18,877 nt of DNA from CAZDYI01 sp964509765 (GCA_964509765.1 CAZDYI010000033.1:1-18877); one strand, 5' to 3'; counted from the first letter of the stretch, positions 7,920 to 14,716 are shown. Made by a program: numbers and translations. The notes: generated from the letters alone by a model not told the origin.

Positions 7920-9161
7920 TCAGGCAAAGGCGTTTCCCGTTATCTTTCTGCGCCTCTGCGCCCGGCCGCCCGGCAGGCAGGACGCGGTTTCAATGTTGCC
8001 GGCCTTGGCAGCCGCTTCATCTTCCTCGTCTGTGCGCTTCGGGACTTCAGTTGTGTACAGGATGTCTTTCTCGCCAAGGTTTCCCTGCCCTTTCTTCCTG
8101 CTTCCCTTCACTGCAAGCCCGACCTTCAGGAATCTGTTCCACACGGTCTCATGAGCCTTGTCCCAGATGTCGATCCCTGCCCACTGGCGGCCCAGGCCCT
8201 CCGCCGCCACCAAGGAGGACGCGCAGCCGCAGAACGGGTCCAGCACCATGTCGCCCTCTTTGCTTGACGCCTTGATGATCCGCTCGTACAGACTGAGCGG
8301 CTTCTGGGTTGGATACCCAACCCTCTCCTCTTTGTCCTTCGGGTCAACAGCTTTGATGTCCGTCCACACGTCGTCCACGACATAGCCCGCTATCTTGTGT
8401 ATGACGTCCTTTGCGCCCGGCTTCTTGCCGTGTTCCGACACCCACCGATTGTAGTAACTCATGAACCTTGAGTCCGAGGCGGGATAGTTGTTCCCCCTGA
8501 TCTCGTTTCCATTGACAAGGAACTTCTTCCACCTCTCGTAATCCACGGTCTCGCGGTAGTTGTTCAGGTACTCCAGCTCATCCAAGCCTTTGTGCCTCGG
8601 CATTCCGTACCAGAAGATTATGTCGTGTTTCTTTGGATAGTAGTTCTTTACCTGACCTTGGTATGTCCGGTAGTGCCAGACGATCTCGTTCCTGAAGTTC
8701 TTCCGCCCGAAAACGGCGTCCAGCATCAGCTTCAGGTAGTGGCTCGCGGTGTGGTCGCAGTGCAGGTAGATCGACCCCGTGTCCTTGAGCACGCGGTGCA
8801 TCTCGATGATCCGCACTCCCATGAAGCACAGGTACGCCGCCATGTCCAGCCCGTAGGTTCCCTTTGCAGCGTCAAGCGTTGCCCAGACTGCAGGCCAGTC
8901 GTCCTTGATCTGGTCGGTCCACTCCTCGTGGACGTCCTCCTCCCATGACCACCTGTCCTGAAACGAGGCGCCGCTGGCAAGGCTGTCGGGGGTTGCATGG
9001 AAGTCCCGGCCCTTGTTGAACGGGGGATCGGTCGCGATGAGGTCGACCGTGCCGCTGTTCATCCCCCTCAGGACATCCAGGTTGTCCCTGTGGAACAGGG
9101 TCCGGTTCAGGTAGTTCGGGGGGACGGCGTCGCCTCCCTTTCTCCCGTCCTTTGCGGCCAT
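7920..9161 (-). CDS. Site-specific DNA methyltransferase, beta-class (N6-adenine or N4-cytosine)
   Basis: 413 residues from ATG 9161. A longer frame from GTG 9275 exists, but its extra N-terminus is low-complexity Arg/Pro, so I prefer the ATG; its ribosome binding site is poor and the start is uncertain. The catalytic motif TDPPFNKGRDF (about 44-54) precedes the SAM-binding motif DPFCGC (about 308-313), the order of beta-class amino-methyltransferases. The enzyme transfers a methyl group from SAM to an exocyclic amino group of adenine or cytosine in a recognition site that cannot be read from the sequence. PTQKP before motif I is also typical. No restriction endonuclease gene lies beside it, so it looks like an orphan methylase or one of a scattered system. 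It is transcribed toward the surface-protein gene; upstream is the structured RNA array on the opposite strand. Confidence 0.88.
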   Translation of the reverse strand: MAAKDGRKGGDAVPPNYLNRTLFHRDNLDVLRGMNSGTVDLIATDPPFNKGRDFHATPDSLASGASFQDRWSWEEDVHEEWTDQIKDDWPAVWATLDAAKGTYGLDMAAYLCFMGVRIIEMHRVLKDTGSIYLHCDHTASHYLKLMLDAVFGRKNFRNEIVWHYRTYQGQVKNYYPKKHDIIFWYGMPRHKGLDELEYLNNYRETVDYERWKKFLVNGNEIRGNNYPASDSRFMSYYNRWVSEHGKKPGAKDVIHKIAGYVVDDVWTDIKAVDPKDKEERVGYPTQKPLSLYERIIKASSKEGDMVLDPFCGCASSLVAAEGLGRQWAGIDIWDKAHETVWNRFLKVGLAVKGSRKKGQGNLGEKDILYTTEVPKRTDEEDEAAAKAGNIETASCLPGGRAQRRRKITGNAFA

Positions 9162-9484
9162 GTCAGGCCCGGAGGCCGGGGGTTTGGGCGCGCAGCCCCG
9201 CTTCCTCCTCGGCCCGGCTCTCGGCGACAGCCCGGGCCGCGCTCTCCGTGGCTCCGTGGCTCGGCTGCATGGCACCGGTCCGCTTCTGCTTCCGCTCGCG
9301 GACCTCCATGCCAGCCATCAAGCCGCAAATTCTACACCAGGAAGATTCGCGGCTTCGCGGCCGGTTTACGTCATCACTGGCCTCAATCGGCCCCGCATGG
9401 TGGGTTGTTGCGCGCTTTCTTCCCGAGCCTCATCTGTGGATGTATCACTTGAAGTTCATGCCCTTGTTGGTGTAAACTGGTCGT
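9162..9484. other. Non-coding region upstream of the methyltransferase and of the RNA array
   Basis: No credible gene is seen. The first about 140 bases are GC-rich and may hold the methyltransferase promoter on the minus strand, though no clear hexamers stand out. From about 9410 the sequence is similar, without gaps, to the region from 10051, immediately before array copy D. This shared block ends in promoter-like elements (9449-9478). Confidence 0.6.
9449..9478 (+). promoter_or_regulatory. Promoter-like element of array copy A
   Basis: TTGAAG (9449-9454) and TAAACT (9473-9478) are spaced by 18 nt. The closing stem of copy A begins at G9485, exactly 6 nt after the -10-like hexamer, as expected for a transcription start. 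The same arrangement recurs at copy D (10090-10119). Confidence 0.5.
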
Positions 9485-9571
9485 GGCCCTGGCAACACGG
9501 ATCAGGTCGAAGTACATGTCCCTTCCTAGGGGCGTCCTTTCCGACCATTTGGTCGGCGTGTTGCCGGGGCC
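9485..9571 (+). ncRNA. Structured repeat element copy A, candidate small RNA
   Basis: Predicted by eye as a three-way junction. P1: 9485-9499 with 9557-9571, 15 pairs, one G.U. P2: 9516-9523 with 9528-9535, eight pairs and a TCCT loop. P3: CCGACC 9541-9546 with GGTCGG 9551-9556, loop ATTT. The junction strand GATCAGGTCGAAG (9500-9512) is identical in copies A, B and D. P3 abuts P1, allowing stacking. A T-rich tail (ATTTATCGTT) follows P1, so the closing stem plus tail could act as terminator. I do not recognise an RNA family. Confidence 0.6.
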
Positions 9572-9591
9572 ATTTATCGTTGTGGATGGGT

Positions 9592-9605
9592 CGAAAGGCC
9601 TTTCG
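9592..9605. repeat. 14-bp perfect palindrome between array copies A and B
   Basis: CGAAAGGCCTTTCG reads the same on both strands. It may be a protein-binding site or a short hairpin after copy A. Another palindrome, GAACGTTC, lies at 9637-9644 before copy B. Confidence 0.4.
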
Positions 9606-9669
9606 TGTTCCTGCTGTCGATTCACCCAAGCTAGCGGAACGTTCAGCAATGTTCGTTTGCCCGATGAGG

Positions 9670-9675
9670 TATACT
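9670..9675 (+). promoter_or_regulatory. -10 element of array copy B
   Basis: TATACT (five of six consensus bases) ends 6 nt before the closing stem of copy B, the same distance as in A and D. Upstream, TTCGT and GCCC are shared with A/D with small indels, but there is no clear -35 hexamer (GCAATG at 18 nt). Confidence 0.45.
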
Positions 9676-9681
9676 GAAACC

Positions 9682-9768
9682 GGCCCCGGCAACACGGATC
9701 AGGTCGAAGCCCATGTCCCTTTCGGGGGATATCCTTTCCGACCATTAGGTCGGCGTGTTGCCGGGGCC
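9682..9768 (+). ncRNA. Structured repeat element copy B, candidate small RNA
   Basis: P1: 9682-9696 with 9754-9768, 15 perfect Watson-Crick pairs. P2: 9713-9719 with 9726-9732, seven pairs with one G.U, around a TTCG-type loop. P3: 9738-9743 with 9748-9753, loop ATTA. Junction lengths (16 nt before P2, 5 nt between P2 and P3) equal those of A and D. TTATTCTT follows immediately, a terminator-like T-rich tail. Confidence 0.6.
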
Positions 9769-9930
9769 TTATTCTTGTCCGAGAAAGTGTGGCGCGGCGT
9801 CCGGTTCAGTCGAATGAATTGAGGCCGGGCCCTGCCCGCAACTTGTGCGCAACCATGTCTGGAATTGGATTGCTGAATACATTCTGAGTTGGGAGTTGCA
9901 TTGCAATCTTGCGCAGTGTTTTGATCCTCA

Positions 9931-10018
9931 TGTCTCGGCAACACTGGCAAGGACAGCGCCAGTGTCCCTTCGGGGATTATTCGTCCCGGATCAAGCGATC
10001 CGGAGTGTTGCCGGGACA
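9931..10018 (+). ncRNA. Structured repeat element copy C, divergent, candidate small RNA
   Basis: Sequence has diverged but the architecture holds. P1: 9931-9945 with 10004-10018, 15 pairs with one G.U. P2: TCCC 9965-9968 with GGGA 9973-9976 around a TTCG tetraloop. P3: CCGGATC 9986-9992 with GATCCGG 9997-10003, loop AAGC, again abutting P1. Several P1 pairs differ from A/B/D by changes on both sides. The junction strand differs and holds an extra possible stem, CACTGGC 9942-9948 with GCCAGTG 9958-9964, which competes with the end of P1. CTTTCTT follows. The upstream -10 is weak (possibly TTTGAT). Confidence 0.55.
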
Positions 10019-10089
10019 CTTTCTTGTCCGCATTTGTGTCGGTGAACCGTGTGCGCTTTGTTTCCGTGTCTCACCGGAGGATGCATCAC

Positions 10090-10119
10090 TTGAAATTCGT
10101 GCCCTTGTTGGTGTAAACT
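10090..10119 (+). promoter_or_regulatory. Promoter-like element of array copy D
   Basis: TTGAAA (10090-10095) and TAAACT (10114-10119) are spaced by 18 nt, with the stem starting at G10126 after 6 nt. The block 10051-10121 aligns without gaps to 9410-9480 before copy A, so these two copies were duplicated together with their upstream region. Confidence 0.5.
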
Positions 10120-10125
10120 GTTCTT

Positions 10126-10212
10126 GGCTCCGGCAACACGGATCAGGTCGAAGCTAATGTCCCTTTCTAAGGACATACTTTCCGACCATTTGGTCGGCGT
10201 GTTGCCGGGGCC
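10126..10212 (+). ncRNA. Structured repeat element copy D, candidate small RNA
   Basis: P1: 10126-10140 with 10198-10212, 15 pairs with one G.U. P2: ATGTCC 10157-10162 with GGACAT 10171-10176, six pairs, loop of eight. P3: CCGACC 10182-10187 with GGTCGG 10192-10197, loop ATTT. The junction strand GATCAGGTCGAAG is at 10141-10153. GTTTTCAT follows. Same size (87 nt) and orientation as A and B. Confidence 0.6.
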
Positions 10213-10220
10213 GTTTTCAT

Positions 10221-10536
10221 GTCGTGTATGCGCCATACGTTGGGTTGGCAATTTGTTTGTCCTTGCTCCAATCAAGGCAACCGGTAACCCATTACATCCT
10301 GCTCATTTCATGGTGGCGCATTCCAGCGCTGTGGTCCTTGTGCCTGAATTTATTCCAGACGTTTTCGAGTGAGGTGCCCAAGAAAAACCCTGACATCCCA
10401 GCGGCAATTTAGTTCCCAGGCAACAGGCTGAACATCACGGATTTCATGATTTGCATACAAATTTATATACCCCATCGTCACTGACTGGAATGGCTGGACG
10501 CCTGAGAAACTGGTAAGTGGGCAAGGATTGCGTTCG
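10221..10536. other. Non-coding region after the RNA array
   Basis: No credible gene and no fifth array copy. It is less GC-rich than the genes around it, with an AT-rich patch near 10450-10472 that includes TATATA. No hairpin with a T-run is seen just after the stop of the minus-strand methyltransferase at 10537. Confidence 0.5.
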
Positions 10537-11921
10537 TTAGTGTTCCGTAATGCCGTTGAAAACAGCGCCGGTCGCTCGCGCCACATGACCTCCAAGGCCC
10601 TGCGGCCTGCGCAGCTCCACCACTGCCTCGTACAGCTTCGTCGAGTGGTTGCCGCTGTCGGCCCTTACGCTCGAGTTGACTATGCTGTTGCCGACCCTCT
10701 CTTTGCGCGGCCTGTGGATGTCCGCTACCTCAAGGCCGTTGGCCTCGGCTATCAGCCCCAGGAACTCGTCGGTCGGGATGTGGACGCCTTGGAGGATGCT
10801 GTTGCCGATCACGACCAGCGCCGTGCCGCTGGGCTTAAGCGCCCGGTTGGCCATGCGCGCGAACCGCGCGCAGTCGTTGAAGTACTGCGTGGCGTAGTTC
10901 GCCCAGCCCGCCCCGCCGTACGCCGCCTTGTCAGGCCTCTGCTTCCTCACTCTTGCAAGGGCGTCGACGATGCGCCTGTCCCGGGCGCTTCGGTCAAGGG
11001 GCAGCCTGTCCTTCGCCCGGGCGTTCTGCCAGTAGGTGCCGAAGTTCAGCTCCTCGAGCTTTTTCGTGTCCTCGGGCGAGGAGCACAGTCCAAGCCAGTA
11101 CAGCTGCGGGCGGGTGTTGCGGTTGTAGTGGTAGTTGTTCAGGTACGGAGGCGAGGTCACCAACAGGCTCGCGCTTCCTTCCGGCAACAGGCCGCCGTCG
11201 TCCAGGAAGGAACGGGGGTGGATCGTGGCGCTGCTGCCGGATGAGGCCGAGGCCGAAGCCGCCCACTCGCAGTCGTCTGCCATCTGGCCGAGCTTCTGTG
11301 CTATGCGGTCGCAAACAGGGTAGTCGTCGATGTCCGGCTTGCCTGCCGAGCTTCTGCTTCCGAGGCTGGGCTCGTACGTGTAGTTCGAGTACTCGATCAT
11401 CGTCGAGGCGAAGGCCAGCCGGCACGCCCTCCGGATGCGGGGGTTCCTCATCCCGTCGATCGCGTCCAGGGCATGCAGGACCTTCTCCAGCACCTTCTCG
11501 CTGTAAAGGCTCCTGCGGCTGCGGAACCCGCCTGGCGGCCGGCTCTTGGGCGAGGAACCGTCGGCCTCTGCCCTTGCCCCGTGTTCCGCAACCGCGTTGC
11601 CTGCGTTGCGGAGCATGGAGGGATTCATCTCCGGGGCGTCGAGCTTGACCTCCGCGGCAAGCACCGCATAGGGATTGATCTCGAAGCCGACCGAGTCGAA
11701 GCCGGCCAGCTTGGCTTCCAGCAGCGTCGTGCCGACCCCTGCGAAGGGGTCCAGGACCGTGCAGCCCGGCTGGCGTGTCGGTCGAGAGCCTCGGCCACGA
11801 AGTCCCGCGAATAGCCCGCGACCCAAGGCACCCAGCGATGGACAGGCACGTCCCGGTTGCCTGCGGCAGTCAGGCTTGTGAAGCCCCGGTACTGCTCGTC
11901 TGCGTTCAGCGAGGTTTGCAC
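10537..11921 (-). CDS. DNA methyltransferase (N4-cytosine/N6-adenine type) with apparent frameshift near 11772
   Basis: Two overlapping frames together make one protein of about 461 residues. The first runs from GTG 11921 (GAGG 5 nt upstream) through HRWVPWVAGYSRDFVAEALDRHA to about 11772. The second, open from 11826, carries QPGCTVLDPFAGVGTT onward to TAA 10537. Joining them needs one extra base at the GCC-AG sequence, for example a lost C from a CCC run, and gives a smooth DRHA-QPGCTVLDPF junction. The SAM-binding motif DPFAGVGTT is at about 58-66 and the catalytic TSPPY at about 256-260, so motif I precedes motif IV, unlike the other methylase here. VIGNS near the C-terminus is also typical. 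It modifies DNA in the cytoplasm; the target is unknown and no nuclease partner is present. Either a decaying gene or a sequencing error; without the N-terminus the short frame alone would still hold both motifs. Confidence 0.75.
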
Positions 11922-11945
11922 TGCCGCCTCATTCTAATACGATTT

Positions 11946-11987
11946 CTGGCTTGCGCGTTTGGCAAGCCAGGGGGATTTCCTCCCCCT
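11946..11987. promoter_or_regulatory. Two overlapping hairpins in a divergent intergenic region
   Basis: CTGGCTTGC (11946-11954) pairs with GCAAGCCAG (11962-11970), nine pairs, loop of seven. AGGGGGA (11969-11975) pairs with TCCCCCT (11981-11987), seven pairs, loop of five. They share bases 11969-11970, so full formation of one slightly limits the other. They lie between the minus-strand methyltransferase start and the plus-strand esterase start and could be in the leader of the esterase mRNA. Confidence 0.35.
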
Positions 11988-12051
11988 GATGAAGGTTCTG
12001 CGCAAGGGGCGACTCCGACGGTTTGGATTACACTTGCTCTCGGGAATCGAC

Positions 12052-12969
12052 ATGAGGGAAATACCGAAGGGGGTCGAGCGGGAGCTCGCGGAGATACTCG
12101 CGGGCCAGCCGGAGTCGGCCACCGAGGACGTGGCGCAGATGCGCGAGGAGGCCTCGCGCAGCCAGGCGCCCTGGAGCGAGCGGGCCGCCGAGCTGGTGAA
12201 CGTCGAGAAAACCGCGATCCGCGGCGACGCCGACGAGCGGCCGCTGTGGGTGGTCACCGACAGGGAAAGGGAGCCGTCCGGGGCTCCGGTCCTGTACGTG
12301 CACGGCGGCGGCTGGACGGTCTGCGACCTGCACACCCACCTCGCAGTCGTCGCGGGTCTCGCCCGTGCGAGCGGCAGGGCGGTGCATGCGGTCGACCAGC
12401 GCCGCGCGCCGGAGGACCCGTACCCGGCCCCGCTCCTTGACGCCGCCGCGGCGGTGCGGGCGATGTCGGACGGCCATCCCGACGGCTTTTTCCTCGCCGG
12501 CGACAGCGCCGGGGCGAACCTGTCGCTTGCCGCGCTGCTGTTCCTCAACGACCGCGGCGAGCCGCACTCTGTGACCGGCATGGTCCTGTACTACGGCTGC
12601 TACCGCCGCCAGTTCGACACCGCGTCGCACCGCGACTTCGGCGGCGGCCCCTACGGCCTGACCACGGATGTCATGAGGCTCCTGTGGGACACGTACTCCT
12701 CCGGCCCCGAGGGCGGCGGCAGGTTCTCCGACCTGTCAGGCTGCGACTTCAGCGGCCTGCCGCCGGCGCAGGTGCACGTCGCCGCGCTCGACTGCCTGGC
12801 GGACGACTCGCGCTGGGTCGCGGAAAGGCTCCGCGATGCGGGCGGCAAGCCGGAGCTCGTCGAGTGGCTGGGCATGACCCACGGCTTTCTGCACTACGCG
12901 CCGCGGCTCGAGAGGGCCAACAACGCCTTCGCGCTCTCGGCGCGGTTCCTGGAGAAGGCGGCCGGCTGA
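12052..12969 (+). CDS. HSL-family alpha/beta hydrolase (esterase)
   Basis: 305 residues from ATG 12052, the usual length for bacterial hormone-sensitive-lipase-type esterases. In-frame upstream starts (ATG 11989, 11959) would add a basic stretch through the hairpins and are less likely. No start has a strong Shine-Dalgarno. The oxyanion-hole motif HGGG is at 84-87, the nucleophile elbow GDSAG at 150-154 (Ser152), and the rest of the triad is Asp247 (LDCLADD) and His277 (THGF). RRAPEDPYPAPL is a family signature. No signal peptide, so a cytoplasmic carboxylesterase or lipase for short-chain esters; the natural substrate is unknown. Its stop lies 4 bp from the stop of the convergent fumarylacetoacetase-family gene, so the two transcripts must run into each other. 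Confidence 0.88.
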   Translation: MREIPKGVERELAEILAGQPESATEDVAQMREEASRSQAPWSERAAELVNVEKTAIRGDADERPLWVVTDREREPSGAPVLYVHGGGWTVCDLHTHLAVVAGLARASGRAVHAVDQRRAPEDPYPAPLLDAAAAVRAMSDGHPDGFFLAGDSAGANLSLAALLFLNDRGEPHSVTGMVLYYGCYRRQFDTASHRDFGGGPYGLTTDVMRLLWDTYSSGPEGGGRFSDLSGCDFSGLPPAQVHVAALDCLADDSRWVAERLRDAGGKPELVEWLGMTHGFLHYAPRLERANNAFALSARFLEKAAG

Positions 12970-12973
12970 GCAG

Positions 12974-13813
12974 TCAGCCGTCGGTGACGACGGTCTGCCG
13001 CTGCTCGCCGAGCCCGTCGATCCCGAGCTCGACCTCGTCGCCGGGCTTTAGGAAGCGCGGCGGCTTCATGCCGAGCCCGACCCCGGGCGGGGTCCCGGTC
13101 GAGATCACGTCGCCGGGCTCGAGCGTCATGAACCCGCTCAGGTAGTGAACCAGGAACGCGACGCCGTAGACCATCGTCCTCGTCGAGCCGTCCTGGACCT
13201 TCTCGCCGTTTACCTTCAGCCACATGCCGAGGTCCTGCGGGTCGGCGACCTCGTCGGGGGTGACCAGCCACGGGCCGAGCAGCCCGAAGCTGTCGCAGCT
13301 CTTGCCCTTGGTCCACTGCCCGGAGCGCTCGGTCTGGAACTCGCGCTCCGAGACGTCGTTCGAGATCGTGTAGCCGGCGACGTGCCCCATCGCCTCCGGC
13401 TCGGAAACGTGCTTGGCGCGCCTGCCGATCACGACGGCGAGCTCGACCTCCCAGTCGGTCTTGGACGAGCCGCGCGGGATCACGATCGGGTCGTTCGGCC
13501 CGCAGATCGCGCTCGTCGCCTTCATGAACACGACCGGCTCGGGCGGGACCTCGACGCCGGTCTCGGCGGCGTGGTCGGCGTAGTTCAGCCCGATGCAGAC
13601 CAGCTTGCCCGTGCCGGCAACGGGCGGGCCGAGCCGCGGGCTGCCCTCGACAACCGGAAGCTGTTCGACGTCGATCGTGGAAAGCGCCCCGAGGTTCTCG
13701 AGGACCGTTCCCGAGAGGTCGCGCGTCACGACCGAGAGGTCGCGGACGTTCCCCTCGCCGTCGAGGACGCCGGGGCGCTCCGAGCCCCTCTCCCCGTGGC
13801 GGAGGTACCTCAA
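12974..13813 (-). CDS. Fumarylacetoacetate hydrolase-family protein, likely 2,4-diketo-3-deoxy-sugar-acid hydrolase
   Basis: 279 residues from TTG 13813, chosen because the protein then begins RYLRHGE, as relatives do, with GGAAG about 7 nt upstream and the preceding gene's stop only 13 nt before. Upstream codons in frame overlap the dehydrogenase gene and look unlike protein. The FAH fold is clear: Glu122 and Glu124 (DWEVEL) and Asp153 (SNDVSERE) are the expected metal ligands, with KGKSCDSFG and STGTPPGVG motifs. The family cleaves C-C bonds in diketo acids with Mg or Mn. The sequence resembles hydrolases of the non-phosphorylating L-fucose route, which yield pyruvate and lactate; such proteins are often labelled ureidoglycolate lyase. 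The adjacent dehydrogenase on the same strand would supply the diketo acid, supporting this reading. Another acylpyruvate-type substrate is possible. Confidence 0.85.
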   Translation of the reverse strand: MRYLRHGERGSERPGVLDGEGNVRDLSVVTRDLSGTVLENLGALSTIDVEQLPVVEGSPRLGPPVAGTGKLVCIGLNYADHAAETGVEVPPEPVVFMKATSAICGPNDPIVIPRGSSKTDWEVELAVVIGRRAKHVSEPEAMGHVAGYTISNDVSEREFQTERSGQWTKGKSCDSFGLLGPWLVTPDEVADPQDLGMWLKVNGEKVQDGSTRTMVYGVAFLVHYLSGFMTLEPGDVISTGTPPGVGLGMKPPRFLKPGDEVELGIDGLGEQRQTVVTDG

Positions 13814-13826
13814 GCTCGGGCTTCCG

Positions 13827-14555
13827 TCACATCGCCCAGCCGCCGTCGATGACGTGGCACTGCCCGGTGGAGTACTTGCTCTCGTCGGAAGCGAGGTAGA
13901 CGGCGAGCGCGGCGATCTCCTCGGCGGTCCCGAGGCGGCCCATCGGCTGGCGGGCGATGAAGTCCTTCTTCGCCTTGTCGTAGTTGCCCGACGCAAGCAG
14001 CCGCTCCTGCAGGGAGGGCGTGTCGACGGTCCCCGCGCAGATCGCGTTGCAGCGCACGCCCTGGGTGACGTAGTCGGCGGCGACCGACTTGGTCAGGCCG
14101 TTGATCGCGGCCTTGGACACCCCGTAGGCGAATCGGTTGGGAACGCCCTTTATCGATGAGGCGACCGACGACATGTTGATGATCGAGCCCGACTTGCGCT
14201 CGAGCATCCCCGGCAGGAAGGCGGTGATCATCCAGTACTGGGACTTGACGTTGAGCTCGTAGGCGATGTCCCACTGGTCCTCGGCGCACTCGAGTATCGT
14301 CCCCGAGTGGACGTAGCCGACGCAGTTGAACAGGACGTCAACGGGCCCGCAGCCGTCGCGGAACGACTCGATCGCCTCGCGGTCGGTGACGTCGAGCATG
14401 CTGGGGGTCGCGCCGTCTATCGAGCCGATGCCGTCCTCGTTGATGTCGGTCGCGAGCACCTTCGCGCCCTCGGCGACGAAGGCCTCGGCGGTCGCCCGGC
14501 CGATGCCCTGGGCCGCGGCGGTCACCAGGCAGGTCTTGCCCTCGAGCCTAGGCAC
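13827..14555 (-). CDS. Short-chain dehydrogenase, DHRS6/2-keto-3-deoxy-L-fuconate dehydrogenase-like
   Basis: 242 residues from GTG 14555, with GAGGGGGG about 7 nt upstream. The Rossmann motif TAAAQGIG is at about 12-19, and the catalytic residues are Ser130, Tyr144 and Lys148 (YGVSK). The sequence closely resembles mammalian DHRS6/BDH2 and bacterial 2-keto-3-deoxy-L-fuconate dehydrogenase (shared INMSSVASS, CAGTVDTPSLQER and YLASDES segments), NAD-dependent cytosolic enzymes. The FAH-family gene starts 13 nt after its stop on the same strand, so the two probably form an operon: oxidation of a keto-deoxy acid followed by hydrolytic cleavage. A 3-hydroxybutyrate dehydrogenase role, suggested by the DHRS6 likeness and the nearby PHB genes, is an alternative. 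No sugar transporter, dehydratase or regulator for this pathway is visible in the window. Confidence 0.87.
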   Translation of the reverse strand: MPRLEGKTCLVTAAAQGIGRATAEAFVAEGAKVLATDINEDGIGSIDGATPSMLDVTDREAIESFRDGCGPVDVLFNCVGYVHSGTILECAEDQWDIAYELNVKSQYWMITAFLPGMLERKSGSIINMSSVASSIKGVPNRFAYGVSKAAINGLTKSVAADYVTQGVRCNAICAGTVDTPSLQERLLASGNYDKAKKDFIARQPMGRLGTAEEIAALAVYLASDESKYSTGQCHVIDGGWAM

Positions 14556-14642
14556 GGGAATCCCCCCTCGCGCCTGCGCGCCGAGGATGCCGCCCCTGTG
14601 GAAGTCGTCCGCCCATCGTTCGCTCTTCAGCCCCTTCCCGGT

Positions 14643-14692
14643 CGCTGATTCTCCCCCCGGCCCGCCCGGGTCCGCGGGGAACCGCTGATTCT
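14643..14692. repeat. Two 10-bp direct repeats in a divergent promoter region
   Basis: CGCTGATTCT occurs at 14643-14652 and 14683-14692, 40 bp apart (close to four helical turns), between the divergent dehydrogenase and TSUP genes. This could be a pair of operator sites controlling both. The match is exact; the function is inference. Confidence 0.35.
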
Positions 14693-14716
14693 AGGTTGCG
14701 GGCCGCAAAAGGCAGG

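Noticed and set aside
8200..8250. Degenerate SAM motif in the first methyltransferase (FCGCAS instead of FxGxG)
   Set aside because: DPFCGCA is common in this methyltransferase group, so it is not a sign of inactivation.
9485..10212. CRISPR array
   Set aside because: The units are 87-88 nt, internally structured and diverged from one another, with long unequal gaps and no cas genes. They are not short identical repeats with spacers.
9485..10212. Integron attC sites
   Set aside because: The elements are palindromic, but the stem sequence (GGCAACAC/GTGTTGCC) does not match the RYYYAAC/GTTRRRY core, and no gene cassettes lie between copies.
9485..10212. MITE or other non-autonomous transposon copies
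   Set aside because: The 15-bp inverted ends would allow it, but no target-site duplications are visible and promoter-like sequence sits at a fixed distance. Kept as an alternative, not the main call.
9485..10212. CsrA-binding sponge RNA
   Set aside because: A CACGGAT motif resembling the CsrA site occurs in A, B and D, but each copy has only one or two GGA motifs and they are not in hairpin loops as in CsrB-type RNAs.
9160..10372. Small open frames across the RNA array, the longest 220 codons at 9160-9822 (+)
   Set aside because: They run through the palindromic elements, resemble no protein family, lack ribosome binding sites, and are interrupted differently in each copy.
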